Shown: positions 45,362-58,079, numbered from the stretch's first letter. The stretch is 64,000 bases of DNA from Syncephalastrum monosporum B8922 (GCA_000697355.1 JNEN01001252.1:1-64000); one strand, 5' to 3'. Numbers and translations are program-made. Notes: generated from the sequence alone by a model not told the origin.

Positions 45362-47067
45362 ATGTCCGCCGCACAACTTTATGCCAGGGCGAATGACGCC
45401 TTCTTTGACGACGAGTATGAGGATGCCGTCATCAATTATACAAAGTCTTTTATGGTCGACAATACCAATCCCGAGGTTATGCTGAGACGGTAAGGTACAA
45501 AACACCGCCAATCGCATACCACGCCAATTCGATGGCTGATCGTCGGCTTAGGTGTTCTGCTTACCAGCAACTCAAAGAATTCGAAAAGGGCCTCGACGAT
45601 GCCAACCATGCTCTGAATATGCTCGACGCAAATCAGGGCTCCCGCAGCTTGCTCGCACGCGGTCACCTACTGAAAGGGTAATATACATTTTTATATGTAC
45701 ATATGTACATGTGTACATATGTTGTATGAGCGTATGCATATATAAGCGATAGACTTTGTATACTTATTTGTCTATTTATGATATCGATCTGTCTGTCTAG
45801 CATCTGTCTCAATCGACTGAAAAAGTACCACGAGGCCCAGGACGCATTCTTGCAATCAAACGAACTCAACCCGGATGAGAAGGGCCTGGCCACGTGGCTG
45901 CACAAGAACGAGAAAAAGCTGGCACAAATTGATGCCATAAAGGCAAGAGAAGAGGCTGCAAAGGCACGAGAAGAAGGCAGAAGAGCAAGGGAAGAGGCCA
46001 AAAAAGCAAAAGAAGACGCCGAGAAAGCAAGAGCCGCAGCCAAGAAAGCAAAGGCGAAAATCAAGAAAGCAAAGCAAGAAGCCAAGGCAATGAAAGAAGC
46101 CAAGGCCAAAGAGGAAACCGAGTCAAAGGAAGAAGTCGAGGCAAAGGAGGAAATCAAGTCAAAGGAAGATCCCAAGTCAAGGGAGGAATCCATACCATTA
46201 ACACCATCAGCACCTGCACCCAGCACGGCTCAGGCCTACCGTGCCAGGTGAGGCATTGTTAGGGGAGTGATATCACTTGTTTCTTTACTAATTCTGGGTA
46301 GACACGAATGGTTCCAGAATGATGCTTATGTGACCGTTGAGGTCTTTGTCAAGAACGTCAAGGATAATGATATCAGCCTCTCCTTCTTCGATAGATCCGT
46401 ATGTGACAACACTCATAGAAATATACGGTCCTTGCTGACAGCACACCTTTTTTTTTTTTTTTAGCTTTCCCTTACCATCAAGATGGCGGCCGCCGGCTCC
46501 GAGTACTCACTCGAGCTCGATCCGCTCGTCCACGAGATTGAACCCAAGCAGTCGTCTTACCGCATTTTCTCCACCAAGGTTGAAATCAAGCTCAAAAAGA
46601 AGATGGAAGGTATCCAATGGAGCAAGCTCGAGGGCGAGGACACGCTGCCTTCCCACAGTAAGTTCTCTATCTCTTCAAAAACGCTAGGACAATGTGATCT
46701 CAATGCAGATTTTATTTCTGATAGTGGCGGCCACAAGCAACAGTGTCTCGAGCGCGCGCAAAGCCAAGGACTGGAACAAGATTGTATCCGACATTGACAA
46801 GGATCCTGAGCAAAAAGGCGGTGATCAGGCCCTGAACGAGTTGTTTCAGCAAATCTACGCCAACGCCGATGAGGACAAAAAACGCGCCATGATGAAGAGT
46901 TACGTCGAGAGCAACGGGACATGCCTTTCTACTGATTGGAGCGAAGTTGGTAACAGGACCGTTGAGACCAAACCACCAGAAGGCGTGATTGCCAAAAAGG
47001 TAAATTAAATTTCATGAAAAACAAAGACGCACACATACTCATGTCTGTTCTTTAGTATAATCAATAA
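45362..47067 (+). CDS. SGT1: SGT1 co-chaperone (TPR-CS-SGS)
   Basis: Seven exons (45362-45489, 45552-45677, 45801-46247, 46302-46398, 46465-46657, 46725-46999, 47056-47067) encode 425 aa. SGT1 is an Hsp90 co-chaperone for SCF ubiquitin ligases, kinetochores and plant-type immune receptors. Three TPR-like repeats fill residues 1-125. A long Lys/Glu/Ala-rich helix (~130-215) follows, then the CS domain from 'HEWFQNDAYVTVEVFVKN' to 'STKVEIKLKKKMEGIQWSKL'. The C-terminal SGS domain has 'LFQQIYANADEDKKRAMMKS', 'SYVESNGTCLSTDWSEV' and the end EGVIAKKYNQ. The last exon is four codons including the stop; without it the terminal KKY would be lost. The charged linker is longer than in yeast or human SGT1. 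Confidence 0.95.
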
Positions 47068-47264
47068 GAAAAACACACACGCACACAATATCTACATGTA
47101 CATTCATCCCACGTATATTTGCATTCTATAAACAACAAAACACCCCATCAAACAGCTGATATACCATGACTGGATCGACTTGGGTACATCCCACACAAAC
47201 GTCCCACTTTGAGATGAATAACGCGTACTTTATAACAAGAACGTGATAGATCTATTACAGCTTT

Positions 47265-50200
47265 TCAACTCTCATTGGCATTTGATTGCAGTTTTGCTAA
47301 AAGCTGCACAAACTCGTTGCCCGTCATGCTGGTATCTGGTAAAATGCAATTGTCAGGATGAGAGCCACGGCGCCTAAATTTAATCACCCCGCTTACCTTG
47401 ACAATGCATTAAAATATCCGTCCACAAGTGATTACTTGTCAAAAGCTCTTGCTTGCCCAGGATGATCAGATGTCTGTATGTCATACCCAATCGAGTTGAG
47501 TTGTCACCTGATGCCTCCCCTTTTGGGTTTTTCTTTCTTTCAGTTGCTTTACCTTTTAGCGCGTGTCAATGCCACATTGACGCGTTGATGGTTATCAATA
47601 AAGCCGCTATCGGTCGTTCGTACCGTGGACAAGATAATCACGTCCTTTTCACCGCCCTGGAAAGCATCCACAGTGGAAATCTACATCCCTGTATGAGGAC
47701 TTTGGGGGTAATTCCCTAGAAAATATGGGTCTACCTGGATGGCTTTTCGCTTGCCCTGGAGGCGTGCACCGAGAAACGCATGTAATTTCTCCACTTGTTC
47801 TTTATCTGTTGCACAACACTTTAGTTTCCTCGTCCCAGATCATTCCATAAACTTACAAAGAGCAATGACACCGATTGCCCTCGCGTCCAGCCCAAGCTCC
47901 AGGAGGTGCTCGATGGCGTGCCCAATAAGAGCCACTTCGGCCTCGTTCCAGAATGAATTGCTACGATTGTTTCGCTCTTCCTTGCCCAGAACGTCCACAA
48001 ACGTCAACGGTGGCAAGCCTTCGACCAACGGCTTGCGGTTTCGCACTGTCACGCCATCCATGAGCCTTTTTTGATAAAATAGCTGGTTGCTAATGCCAGA
48101 AATGGCCGGGTGACACTATCAAGGGAATGGGTGAGATTTCGGGCTTATTTCTTTTATTCTTACTTACGCGGTACTGTGTACGCAACATGATGGACTAAAG
48201 TAGAGCATCAGTATATTATTTTCCATAGTCGTTTGAAAGTTCACCTCAATACCAAGCTACAGCCAGAGAAAATAATTATTAGAAACAGATTATCATATAC
48301 CATCAGCATACCTCAGTCAGTCGGTCAAAGAGCGTCTTGTCCAGACCCTGCCCAACGTGAGCGTCCTCTGAAGTGGTCGTCAATGTCGGTGGTAACTGTT
48401 GGTTCAGAAAGTGTGAGCCTCGAGCGGAAAAAAAGGTCCACAGATCGTGTACCTGAAGCGGGTCACCGACAAGGATGAGCCGGCTGGTCCGGAATCGTAC
48501 CAAGGGTACGAGCGTCAAGGGTTCCATCAACTGAGAAGCTTCATCAAGTAACACGAGACCAAACACAGAGTCCTCAAACACCTCAAACACGCTGGCCACG
48601 CATGTAGTACCTATTTTCTGTATGAGATAAAGAAAAAAGAAAGAAAGAAAACCACCGGAGTATGTGCACTCTTTCCCCTTTCTACTTGCCTACAACGCCT
48701 GCCGTTTGCGCTGTAAGATTGTACTCTCGTTTGCGAAATTTTTGAATCGTGGTCGCAATATAATCCGAGTCCTCCTCCGAGTTTTGAGGGTCCTCCAGCA
48801 TGAGTTCGAGTTCCTTGAGTTCTGCAATTGATCGGTCAGCTTCTCCAGAAATCGGATCCGTCGTGCACTTACCATCGTTCCCAGAGAACTTGGATTGAAC
48901 TGTGTAAGGCAGGATGTTCTTGGCGATCTTCTTCAGGCTGTACGTACGCGCGTTGAGTTATCTGACGATATCCGCTCATCGACATTTACCTTCCGATACG
49001 GACAAACGCATCATAACCCAGTTCGAGAAGCGACTAGGATAAATGAGCACACATTTAAACAGAGAACAGCATGATCAGCAAGCTCACTTACGGCCAAGAT
49101 GCGGTCCACAGCCACGTTCTACATGGAATAGCTTAGTATACGGGTAAAATGTGAACTTTGAGCCAACTTACCGTCATGGAGGATATCATGATCCGAAAGA
49201 GGATCTGATCATTGGGCTCGCGGCCATCGTTCGCCGTATCCACGATGTCGCGCAGGAAGATAATAATGACCGCTGCCAAGTAACTTGAGGGACAACCGTG
49301 AGTCCTCATGCTCACAAAGGCACATGTACAACGAACCTTTTACCGGCGCCAAAAACACCTTGAATTCAAACACTTGAGTTACCAGAATACGCCATGCAAT
49401 GCCTTTTGTTCCTTTCTTACCATGCACCAATGTAATCGGAAACCCGGGCTCCTCGTTCCATCCAGGGGAAACAATGATAGATTTGGCTACTTTGCGTAGC
49501 ACACTTTTCATTTTCGTTAGTCTAAACGTACCCAGCCTATGTATGCTCACTTACCTCTCTTGGTCGGGGTTTAGCGTGTACTGGATCACGGCTTCGTCCA
49601 ACCGAGCCGCCACATCGATATTGTCTTGGCGAGTGAGGCGTATATGATCCAGGGGCCGAGGCGGGTGCAGCTGTTTCCGTTTTCCTTTGTATTGCGGCTC
49701 GCTCAGGATGTGCGGTAAGAGAGGCCACGCGTCGAGCGAGTCCGACAACGCGTCTATCCAACAAGGATTAAGTAACCGAGCCGGACAGTTCACCTTCCCC
49801 TTCTACTTACCGAGCATCATGAATTCGCTGCTACCAGAGATCGTTCGCAGTGCAAAGACATCGCTCCCCTCCGACACCAAACCATTGGCGATCCTCTCGT
49901 CACGCTGTGCTACACATGCAAGCTAATGCAATATAAGTGAGCCCACCTTCCGCTTCAAAATAATTTCAAGCATGCACCTCGATTTTGCCATCCGAAAAAG
50001 GCCCATAGAAAGTGCTGCGTCCGAGAAACGTGCCATGAGGCTCAAATGCACGCGTCTTGGATATGACCCAGACATCATCTATAGAAAACATTTGACGTTC
50101 CAGATCGCATTAAAAAAGAAAGGAAAGGAAAGGAAAAGAAAAGAAAAGAAAGTGCGAAATACCTTTGCTATATTTCGAATGATGTTCTCGGTTGGAGAGA

Positions 50201-52254
50201 CGCAAATGGAAACGAATCGAGCCAGTGTATCGACGTTCACTACACTTCCATTCAGTACACTTCCAACTTGCCCTTTCTTTTCACCTTGTATTACCTCTCC
50301 AGTTTACAGCCTCCATAAAAGCCCAAACCTTTCGACCGAAAGTATCGCTCAGTGTCCCCGCGCTCGGGCGCTTTCCTTGCCACGCTATGATAGTAGATCG
50401 CGTAATTTAAGAGTAGAATCTAAGTATACGCGACAGTCAGTCGACACTGACAGTAGAAATGGAAAACACAGTCCATACTTGAAAATGTTCGTGGAGCACG
50501 CGGCGAAAGGTATCCTTGTACTTTTCGCTATTTGACTGAGCAAGTTTAGAATCAAAGAAAAGCAAAAAGATAAAGTCAAAATATATTCTGTACAGGTTTT
50601 GAGGACTTACAAAGCGTGTAGGTATCGTCTGAGTACGTTTGGGGGGTTTACGTGCTTTGAGGGTCGTGAGCGCCTTGTCTCGCCCAGGAAATGTGAGCGC
50701 TAGAGGTAGATACCTGTCGTGCGTATGAGACTAACAGTTCGCCCGATGTGACAGCTCAGGATTAAAAACTCACACTCCTTTATCCGACGCGGAAGGTACC
50801 CGGAAAGGTGAGACACTACACCCAAGATGGTATAAGCAGTTAGCTAACACGATGGATTCTAGCCTACCTTGTGTCCTGCGCCTGTTGTTGCCCTAAGGCC
50901 TCGATGGAAGACCCGGACACAAATGCACTTGTCCTAGGCGCACTCGGTGTACTGGACATACTACTTATGGATCCGCTTCCTGTCTCAGTTAAGTGTCTCT
51001 TTGGGCTAGCGGTTGTGGCCGGAGGGGGTGATTCGGTCGGCGAGATGTCATGCAATACGGTCGCGTTTCGCTTAGAAAGACCCACGCGCGATCGGCGCTG
51101 GGGCGGCGGCGAAGGTTGCTGCTGCTCAGCAGTGGATGGGCATGACTTGGTGAGGGCGGGGTGCGTCGTACTGGGTGCGTCGGTAACTTGTATGCTGACG
51201 GGCTGCACAGGTGCGTGGGGTGTTTGTGGTTGTTGCTGCAATGCCTTCGATGGAGGAGGCTGTATTATCTGCTCTGGCAGCTGTATCGCACACAAGTCGC
51301 CCGACATGAGTGATGCTGCGTTGGAGTCATTCTACGTATTCCGATCAGTGGACAATGGTATGGGTGCCTTTAGTGCCTTTACCTGCACTGGTGCATGTAT
51401 TGGCGTAGAAGACACGTAGTCAGGGAGGAGGGTGTTCCTGGAAGGGTCTTGAAAAGGCACAGCAGTATTTCCATATAGAGTTGCAGGAGTTGGAGAAGGA
51501 GGTGTGTGTCGCGTTATGGATGTCTGTGCCTGGCGCTGCTCGCTGCTTTCTGCCACGACTGCGCTGCGGCGAGGCATGCCCGGCCCACGCAATCGTTTTC
51601 TCGGTCGCTGTACTGGATTAGTCTGCAGGTCACAAAGGGTTGATGAGGAGGGTGACGTGGGTGTGTGGGTGGCAGGTACGACCTGGTGCTGGACGTGAGG
51701 CTGGAGCGTCACGAGAGGCACTTGCGGGGCCTATGCACCGATTGATCGAGAATTTAACTATTGTAAGCTCACACCAGCAGTTAGCTTTTTCTTACCATGC
51801 GTGTCGTCGCAGGTGGCACAGGCGTTGTCTGATTGACAACAGGCTCGTCTGAAACATAGGATTCAACTGTCACGACATGACCATCGAACTCGATTTCGTC
51901 TCCCACGTCGGGTCTGCCCGTCCGACTGAATTTCCTGTCATGAAAAGCGTCAGCAACCAACGGAGACGACGTGCAATGGAGACCAAACCTATCAATGTTG
52001 TATCCTTTTTCGTCGTAGATTTCGAGCTGAGCGGGGAAAGTGTATGAGCAATGGAGGTCAGAAGATGCATGCCGTGTGTACCTTTTTGTTAAAGCTGTAG
52101 TATTTCATGCGTCCTGTATGCCCGAGTTAATATGGCTATGCAGCGTTGACCCAACTGTGACTTTACCATCTTGCCAAGTCTTAAACTTCTTCAATTTCTG
52201 GGCCGTAAAAAGAATGTCATAGTACGCGATGGTGGAGGACCCGTCCAGATCCAT
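47265..52254 (-). CDS. ZGRF1: ZGRF1-like DNA helicase, 30 exons
   Basis: Thirty exons, all phase-consistent, run from ATG 52254 to TGA 47265 and give 1104 aa. The N-terminus is the ZGRF1/Mte1-type DUF2439 domain ('[18 protein letters not shown]', '[17 protein letters not shown]', '[17 protein letters not shown]'). A ~270-residue Pro/Gln/Ser-rich linker follows, then '[20 protein letters not shown]'. The C-terminal superfamily 1B (UPF1-like) helicase has Walker A GVFGAGKS (split by an intron), DEAS in '[14 protein letters not shown]', '[14 protein letters not shown]', '[17 protein letters not shown]', '[16 protein letters not shown]' and '[17 protein letters not shown]'. Human ZGRF1 and its yeast partial relatives (Mte1, with Mph1) dissolve recombination intermediates, so a nuclear DNA-repair role is expected. 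The intron between 48690 and 48610 uses a GC donor (GCAAGT). Confidence 0.9.
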
Positions 52255-52544
52255 CGGGACAAGAGAAATAAAGAGAGTAAAGATTGTACCTCGGTTTTGG
52301 GTTTCGCGTCGCGCTTTTGACAATTCTTGACGCGTGTATTTACAAGTCCGAGTTTCGACAAGGAAAAAAAAGGCCAGACGAATGGTGCTTCACTTTCTGA
52401 TCTACAGCTCGAACTCAAATCGGTTTATCAGTCTTCAGTCTATTCTCGTTTCAGTGTTCTATATAAAATACTGGAACGAAGACAAGCCTAACCGATCTGT
52501 CAGTCTTTAACTCATTCATCATATTATCAAACATACAACATACC

Positions 52545-54416
52545 ATGGCCGAGACAGATCCACCACCATATGCCATCGCTGCCGAAAGCAATGAAGGACC
52601 TCAGACCGCACCGATTGAGCCCACAGATAAAATGGATGTGGCCCATACAAACACGGGAGCAGACGAAAAAGCCGAAATGGATAATGCGGCGAAGATGGAA
52701 ACAGAACAGCAACTCCAGCAGGAGCAACAAAAGCAACAAGAAGAGTACACAGTCTTTGTCCATACATTACGTGAAAGTCCTCCCAAACCCATGGCAACCA
52801 CAGGCAATACTTATAATACCATCGTAAGCGACACCCTTCAAGAGGAGCGCGACCAGATTTATCCGAGGATGCACTCTATACCACCATCAGACGAGAACAA
52901 CTTTTTTCGTAACCTAAAATGGTAATGTGTACCCTCTCGTCGGGTGCATTCCTCTCTCTCTAAATAAGACACCATCCGGCTAGGTCTCCCGATGGCAGCT
53001 GTCTTCTCGCAAGCTCAAACGACAATATTATTCGCATATTCAACACGTAAGCAAACTGGATTAAGCATCTTGACAAACATCACTCATTTCGCAGACCCAT
53101 CGAAGCCTATTCTGAATGTGAGATAAAAGCACATTGGACCGACCTGAACCTAGACCTAACCTAAGCTGATGTAGCCGACGAAGAAGCTTCCATTTCTTTG
53201 AACGCATCTTTTGGTATTCGAGAGGCAGAGAGCGTATATGACTTTGCATGGTTCCCTTCCATGTCAGCCCAAGGTAAGGCACGACTGCGCATACAGTCAT
53301 TACATCGGTCTTATTTGATAATTTCTCAAGACCCCGCTACATGCTGTTTCTTAACGTCCGTACGTGACCAACCCGTGCATCTGTGGGATGCCAATCTGGC
53401 CACCATTTACGCATCCTATCCCGTAATCGATCACACCGAACGGTTCGTCGGCCCAAACGTGGTCCGATTTAATCTCGATGGGTCCAAGTAAGTAGACTTT
53501 CTCAGGTTCCTTACATCGCTCATCATAGATAATATATTATAGGATCTACTGTGGCTATGAGAACATGATTGAGATTTTTGATGTACAGCGACCCGGTGAA
53601 GCGGGCGACAAGGTTGCCATGTCACCCAGTCGCAAGAGTAGAGAAGGACAGAAAGGTATAACAAAAAATACAAGGCGTAGAAGTTCGAGATACTCATACT
53701 TCTCTGCTTAGGAATCATTTCATGCATTGATTTCAGCCCAGATTACTCGGGCATTTATGCAGCTGGGTCCTACAGTCAAACGGTGGGATTGTATGATGAA
53801 ACCTCGAACCGGCTGCTACTAAAGTTGTCCGGCATCGAAGGAGGTGTTACACAAGTCCGATTCTCTTTGGATGGCTCGTTATTGTTCACAGCCTCGCGGT
53901 CATCCAACGTCATTCGCTGTTGGGACATCCGCGAAACCGGAAACGTCCTGTATACGCTTCCGCGCCAAGGCAGTACGAACCAACGGATCCATTTTGATAT
54001 CGATCCTTCAGGACGCACGCTCGTAACAGGCGATCAGGTACGATGCTCTTCTTCCCCGGAAGGACACATGTGCTCATGGCTTAGGACAGAATGGTAGCTT
54101 GCTGTTTTATGATATTGCGACTGGTGAATCCACAGATCGCTCCATGGGTGCTTATGAAGCGCACAAAGGTATTTACAATGCGTTGGTATATGTGCATGCA
54201 TCTCATGCCTGTCCCCGCGTAGATATTGTCACGGCTGCAGCCTTCAACCCAGTGTACCCGCATCTACTCGCCACATCCTCGGGCCAACGCAAGTATGCGC
54301 CATGTTATTCCAGTGACGAGGATGACAGCGACGAGGAAGAGACGATCGACAACACACTCCGGCTCTGGCGGTTACCCGGCCACTATGAAGTCCATACTTA
54401 CGACATCGATGCATAA
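52545..54416 (+). CDS. WRAP53: WRAP53/TCAB1-like WD40 protein
   Basis: Nine exons (52545-52921, 52984-53046, 53095-53117, 53175-53273, 53331-53487, 53543-53655, 53712-54037, 54090-54168, 54223-54416) encode 476 aa. An acidic, Gln-rich N-terminus is followed by a beta-propeller with family-specific phrases: 'NLKWSPDGSCLLASSNDNII', 'SVYDFAWFPSMS', 'SVRDQPVHLWDANL', 'GIISCIDFSPDYSGIYAAGS', 'CWDIRETGNVLYTLPR', 'TNQRIHFDIDPSGRTLVTGD' and 'PHLLATSSGQR'. Animal WRAP53 binds CAB-box RNAs and delivers telomerase and scaRNAs to Cajal bodies; a similar RNP role is inferred here. It is divergent from the ZGRF1-like gene, with ~290 bp between starts. Confidence 0.9.
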
Positions 54417-54451
54417 AGATATATATTTATATTTACAATACCGCCCCCTTT

Positions 54452-55821
54452 TCAGAAAAGTTCATACTCTGGATCGAAGAGCATGCTCACGCTCTCGCCA
54501 TTGTGGATTCGCCGAATGGCTTCCGCAAATATGGGTGCGATGCTATAGGTAGTGATCTTGCTGCAAAGCCGGACGTGGTCCCGTTGCGGGACCGAGTCGC
54601 TCACAATGACCTTGTCAAGATAGCTGCTCTCAATCCGCTCCATAGCATCGCCCGTGAGGAGGGCATGCGTGACCAGTGCGTAGATATGGGTCGCGCCGTT
54701 CTCGTGGAGCATCTTGGCCGCCTTGGCAATCGTGTAACTCGTGTCGGCAATATCGTCGACGAGGATGCACGGTCGGCCGCGTACATCGCCGACCAGCATC
54801 AGGTCGTGCTTTTGAGGGTTCCCCGGCCTTACCCGCTCCTTGTGGATGAGGGCGAAATCCATGTGCAGTTTTTCTGCGATGGCAGTGGTTCTATGTCAGG
54901 GAGCGAGGGTGAGCCGTCATCATCATCATTGTCATCATTGTCATAATAAGCGGGATGGAGTGGTCTTTGTGTACCTTTTTGCGCCACCTGCATCGGGTGA
55001 GACGAGCACTGCGTCTTGATAGTTAGGAATGTTGTGCTGTATGTACTTGATCATAATAGGAGAACAGGATAGGTTATCGACTGGGCAATCAAAGAAGCCC
55101 TGGAACTGAGGATCATGCAAATCCATGGTGATGATATGATCTGCGCCTAATTATTGATGCATGACACACGAGAAAAGAAAAAGAGTCAATGAATCTGCTT
55201 CTGATGCATCACAAATATGTAACCCATACCAGCAGACGAGAGTAGATCAGCGACGAGTTTGCCAGAACGCGCGACCCATTTGCGGTATGTGCCATCAAAG
55301 TTTAGACACCCAAAAGAGTCAGGCGTAGCGGACGAGGTGGGTCCGCGCAGGCGTGGATTAAAATGCAGCGACTCGAAATCGTCCGCCCGTTGCTTTTCCT
55401 CGTCCTGTGGGTGAAAATAGGCGTTGGGTTGGTGTGTTGGCGTCGACGGAATGGTTTGCGGCGTAGGCGGGACGGTCGGTGGCGGTGCGCGGGTGAGCGG
55501 TGCTCCGCTTCGCTTGTAAGGCACGTCTGGTTGACGCGAATAAGGAAAATAAGGGATAACGGCCGTGACTTTGCGAGCAGACGCTGTCTTGCACGCCTGT
55601 ATCATGATGAGCAGCTCCATAAAATTGTCATTGACATGACCACTCCCCGATTGAATAATGTAGACATCTTGTTCGCGCACTGATTCATACAGTTCCACGC
55701 GTGTCTCGTTGTTGCTGAACTTGTTTAGAAATGATTTGCCTGGCTCGCACCCCAGTCGCTGGCATATCTGTTCGCACAAAGGCGGGTTGGAAGAGCCCGA
55801 AAATACAACGATTCCGCGCAT
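54452..55821 (-). CDS. PRS: ribose-phosphate pyrophosphokinase (PRPP synthetase)
   Basis: Three exons (55821-55230, 55146-54975, 54890-54452) encode 400 aa. It makes PRPP from ribose-5-phosphate and ATP for nucleotide, His and Trp synthesis. Seen: '[19 protein letters not shown]', '[11 protein letters not shown]', '[20 protein letters not shown]', '[12 protein letters not shown]', '[17 protein letters not shown]', '[20 protein letters not shown]' and the PRPP-binding loop '[18 protein letters not shown]'. Between the catalytic flexible loop and '[12 protein letters not shown]' lies a ~90-residue Pro/Thr-rich insertion, so the protein exceeds the usual ~320 aa. Yeast Prs1 and Prs5 carry non-homologous insertions, so this may be a Prs1/Prs5-type subunit that needs partners. 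Confidence 0.94.
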
Positions 55822-56520
55822 ATACAGTATGGATATGTGTATGTTGAAGAGAAGAAAAAACTACAGGTGCAGTCTACAGTCTTTTTTTAAAGTGGATCGT
55901 GTGACCCGCTGCACATGATCACCGAAAAGCATATCAAAGCCCAATCATCATCTCATTTCACTATAAGCGATGATATATCGTTCATTGCATTATACAGATC
56001 ACTGCAGCTATTGCCAATATACTCGGTATATTCAGATAATTAGCTTGCTAATTCAGAAGGCGCTGGATTATATCTGAACGCATGATCAGTCCTCAATGAT
56101 AACTTACTGAGGAGTAGAATCCTGGAGGAGTAAAGCGCCAGCAAGTCCACTTTCAAATAGAGTACTGATCAAAGATCCAAATCACTATTTTCATGTTGCA
56201 CAACCGTTCATCATGCCCACATACAAGCTGTCCGGAGCAACATGGATATAAGTATATGTGTTTGTGCTCGTTATCACAAACACTGGATCTCATGCTTTAT
56301 ATCCGTCATAAGGACAGCAGCCACATACAGGATGTAAAACACCTCTTCATTTACCATAAGCCGAGTAAAAATAGGATTTATTTATATCTCTCAGAAATAC
56401 TAATCATTTATTATGCATAGGCAAACAGATTCATCATACTAAAGAGAAATCGATCTTTTGGATGATCTGACAAGCACAGACAAAATATACAACATTCAAA
56501 TGCTTATAATAAGGTTTGCA
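55822..56520. other. intergenic, no gene seen
   Basis: The PRPP synthetase promoter side and AT-rich DNA. Short frames only. Confidence 0.45.
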
Positions 56521-56695
56521 TCAGGGAGCGAGGGGAAAATGTCCACCATGTAAAATTTTTTGGTGTTGGCTCAAGGATCCACTGTCTTGCAGCTGTGTCA
56601 GACTGCTCCCTTGTGTGGCTCTTTGCCCCCGCTCCCGCCAGTGCCGCCAGCATTCACAGCAAACGGTATCATAGTAGCCAGTCCGAGGAATTTAT
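56521..56695 (-). pseudogene. peptide precursor, badly decayed copy E
   Basis: Recognisable only by pieces: LGLATMI from the signal peptide, a Gly-rich NAGGTGG where the others have TAGGN, and LQDSGSL before the position of the processing site. A frame change separates these parts. The Lys-Arg and both cysteines are missing. Confidence 0.5.
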
Positions 56696-56889
56696 CACTC
56701 CGTAATCTTTGGCGGTCCTGCTTTTAAAGTAAGATTAGCGTACTCAAGCTTCACCCAGCCAGAAAGATAATTTATGTATCTCGAGGCCTAAACTGCTACC
56801 GCTGTGAATGTATACACTGGTACTTATGCTTTTATTTGCGTCTTTGATAACGCCACAGCAACATCAAGCTACATTATATGTACCAATTC

Positions 56890-57600
56890 TATCTAGGAAT
56901 GAATAGAGAAAATTAGATGCATATGTACGTAGCAAATGTTTGTTTCGCCTAAACAGTACGACTTATCGAGACGAAGGATGGCGGTAATCAGCTAATTGGT
57001 CTGGCAAGTGAATACAAAGTACATATAACTACTACTTAGACGCATCCTGGAGGAACACCAGGTAAAACGCAAGCGCCGTTGGTGAAGCGTTTATTTAGGG
57101 ATCCAGAGTCTTGGACTTGTGCCAAGCTTTCTTTCTTGGACGATCTTCTTGATTTCCACCAGCACCAGGTGCACTGAGAGCGGACGATATCATTGTAGCC
57201 AGCAACAGAGTAGCAAAGGTCAAACGCATCCTGGTCTTGTCACTTGTCTTGAGTGGGTGGGCAGAGGAGAACAGGTAGCTGTGAGAGTTTGGTAGGTATA
57301 GTCCTCGGTGTACGTCAATGTCAGCCTTATATTTACAAGTTTGATACCATAAACATTGTGGCGTTACAAATTCTTGCTTGGAAAGGAGACCTAGGCACGG
57401 AAAGGGGAGACTGGGAACTTTCTATAGATCTACGGCGTACATATCAAATTTGGAGCAAAGGATAGAGAGCAGCTGTATCGTGGCAACCTCCTGTGTGTAC
57501 AGATCATCCGTCCTGCATGCGGTAGCCAACAGTGTGTCTACATCAAGAGATCCCGTATTGTCCCCATTGGCAGTGTGGACGGTTGTAAAAGACATCTGTA
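56890..57600 (-). repeat. duplicated block, partial copy C
   Basis: Same orientation as block B. It matches B around the peptide gene, its 3' flank ('ggcggtaatcagctaat' against 'agcggtaatccgctag') and its upstream region ('ggagacctaggcacggaaag', 'tgtgtacagatcatccg'). The second ORF and outer parts are absent. Confidence 0.7.
57036..57229 (-). pseudogene. peptide precursor, frameshifted copy C
   Basis: Opens with a signal peptide almost identical to A and B (MRLTFATLLLATMISSALSA) and GGNQE. A one-base deletion just after this (GAAGATCG against GAAGCACCG in copy A) shifts the frame, which stops at 57095. In the shifted frame the downstream bases still encode Lys-Arg followed by a short segment with Cys and Gly-Cys, so the break looks recent. 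The TATA-containing upstream region is also kept (57328-57336). Confidence 0.7.
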
Positions 57601-58079
57601 TACACAAGACATAAATAAAACCTCTTGGTAGAAGTAAGGCATCCTGCTCCGGAAGTGGACCGCCAGGAAGGAAAGATGTTTGCTGAAACGAAGGTTGGAA
57701 GCCGTTCAGTAGCGGTTAAATGAATGACTGGTACAGATCAAGTGAACAACTTAGTCAGAAAAGATGAACAGCTTGAATAAGATGTCTCGAAGGTCTACTG
57801 ACTTTGTTTTGCTGGGACTGAGTGCTATCGTATATATATAAGTCATTAGAATTACCTATAGCACAAGTGTCATCATAGCTACTGCTGTTTCGCCCAACTA
57901 CTTTTACATAGTTAGCACTCAAGGGTACTCTGACTCTTTTTTGAGTGGAATAGAGCGTCAGAAATACGACCTTGATAGGTTTTGACGATGGCAATGGGAG
58001 ACGCAGATATGAAAACAGCGAGATTTGACGACAGACGTACTTGTTTTATTTGAAACTCGGGTGCTGCAAAGACGGATCT
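57601..58079. other. intergenic with weak minus-strand coding hints
   Basis: On the minus strand a splice from AAPEFQIKQ (near 58,040) to 'VVFLTLYSTQKRVRV' (near 57,970) is possible, but no start codon upstream is convincing. Not called as a gene. Confidence 0.3.
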
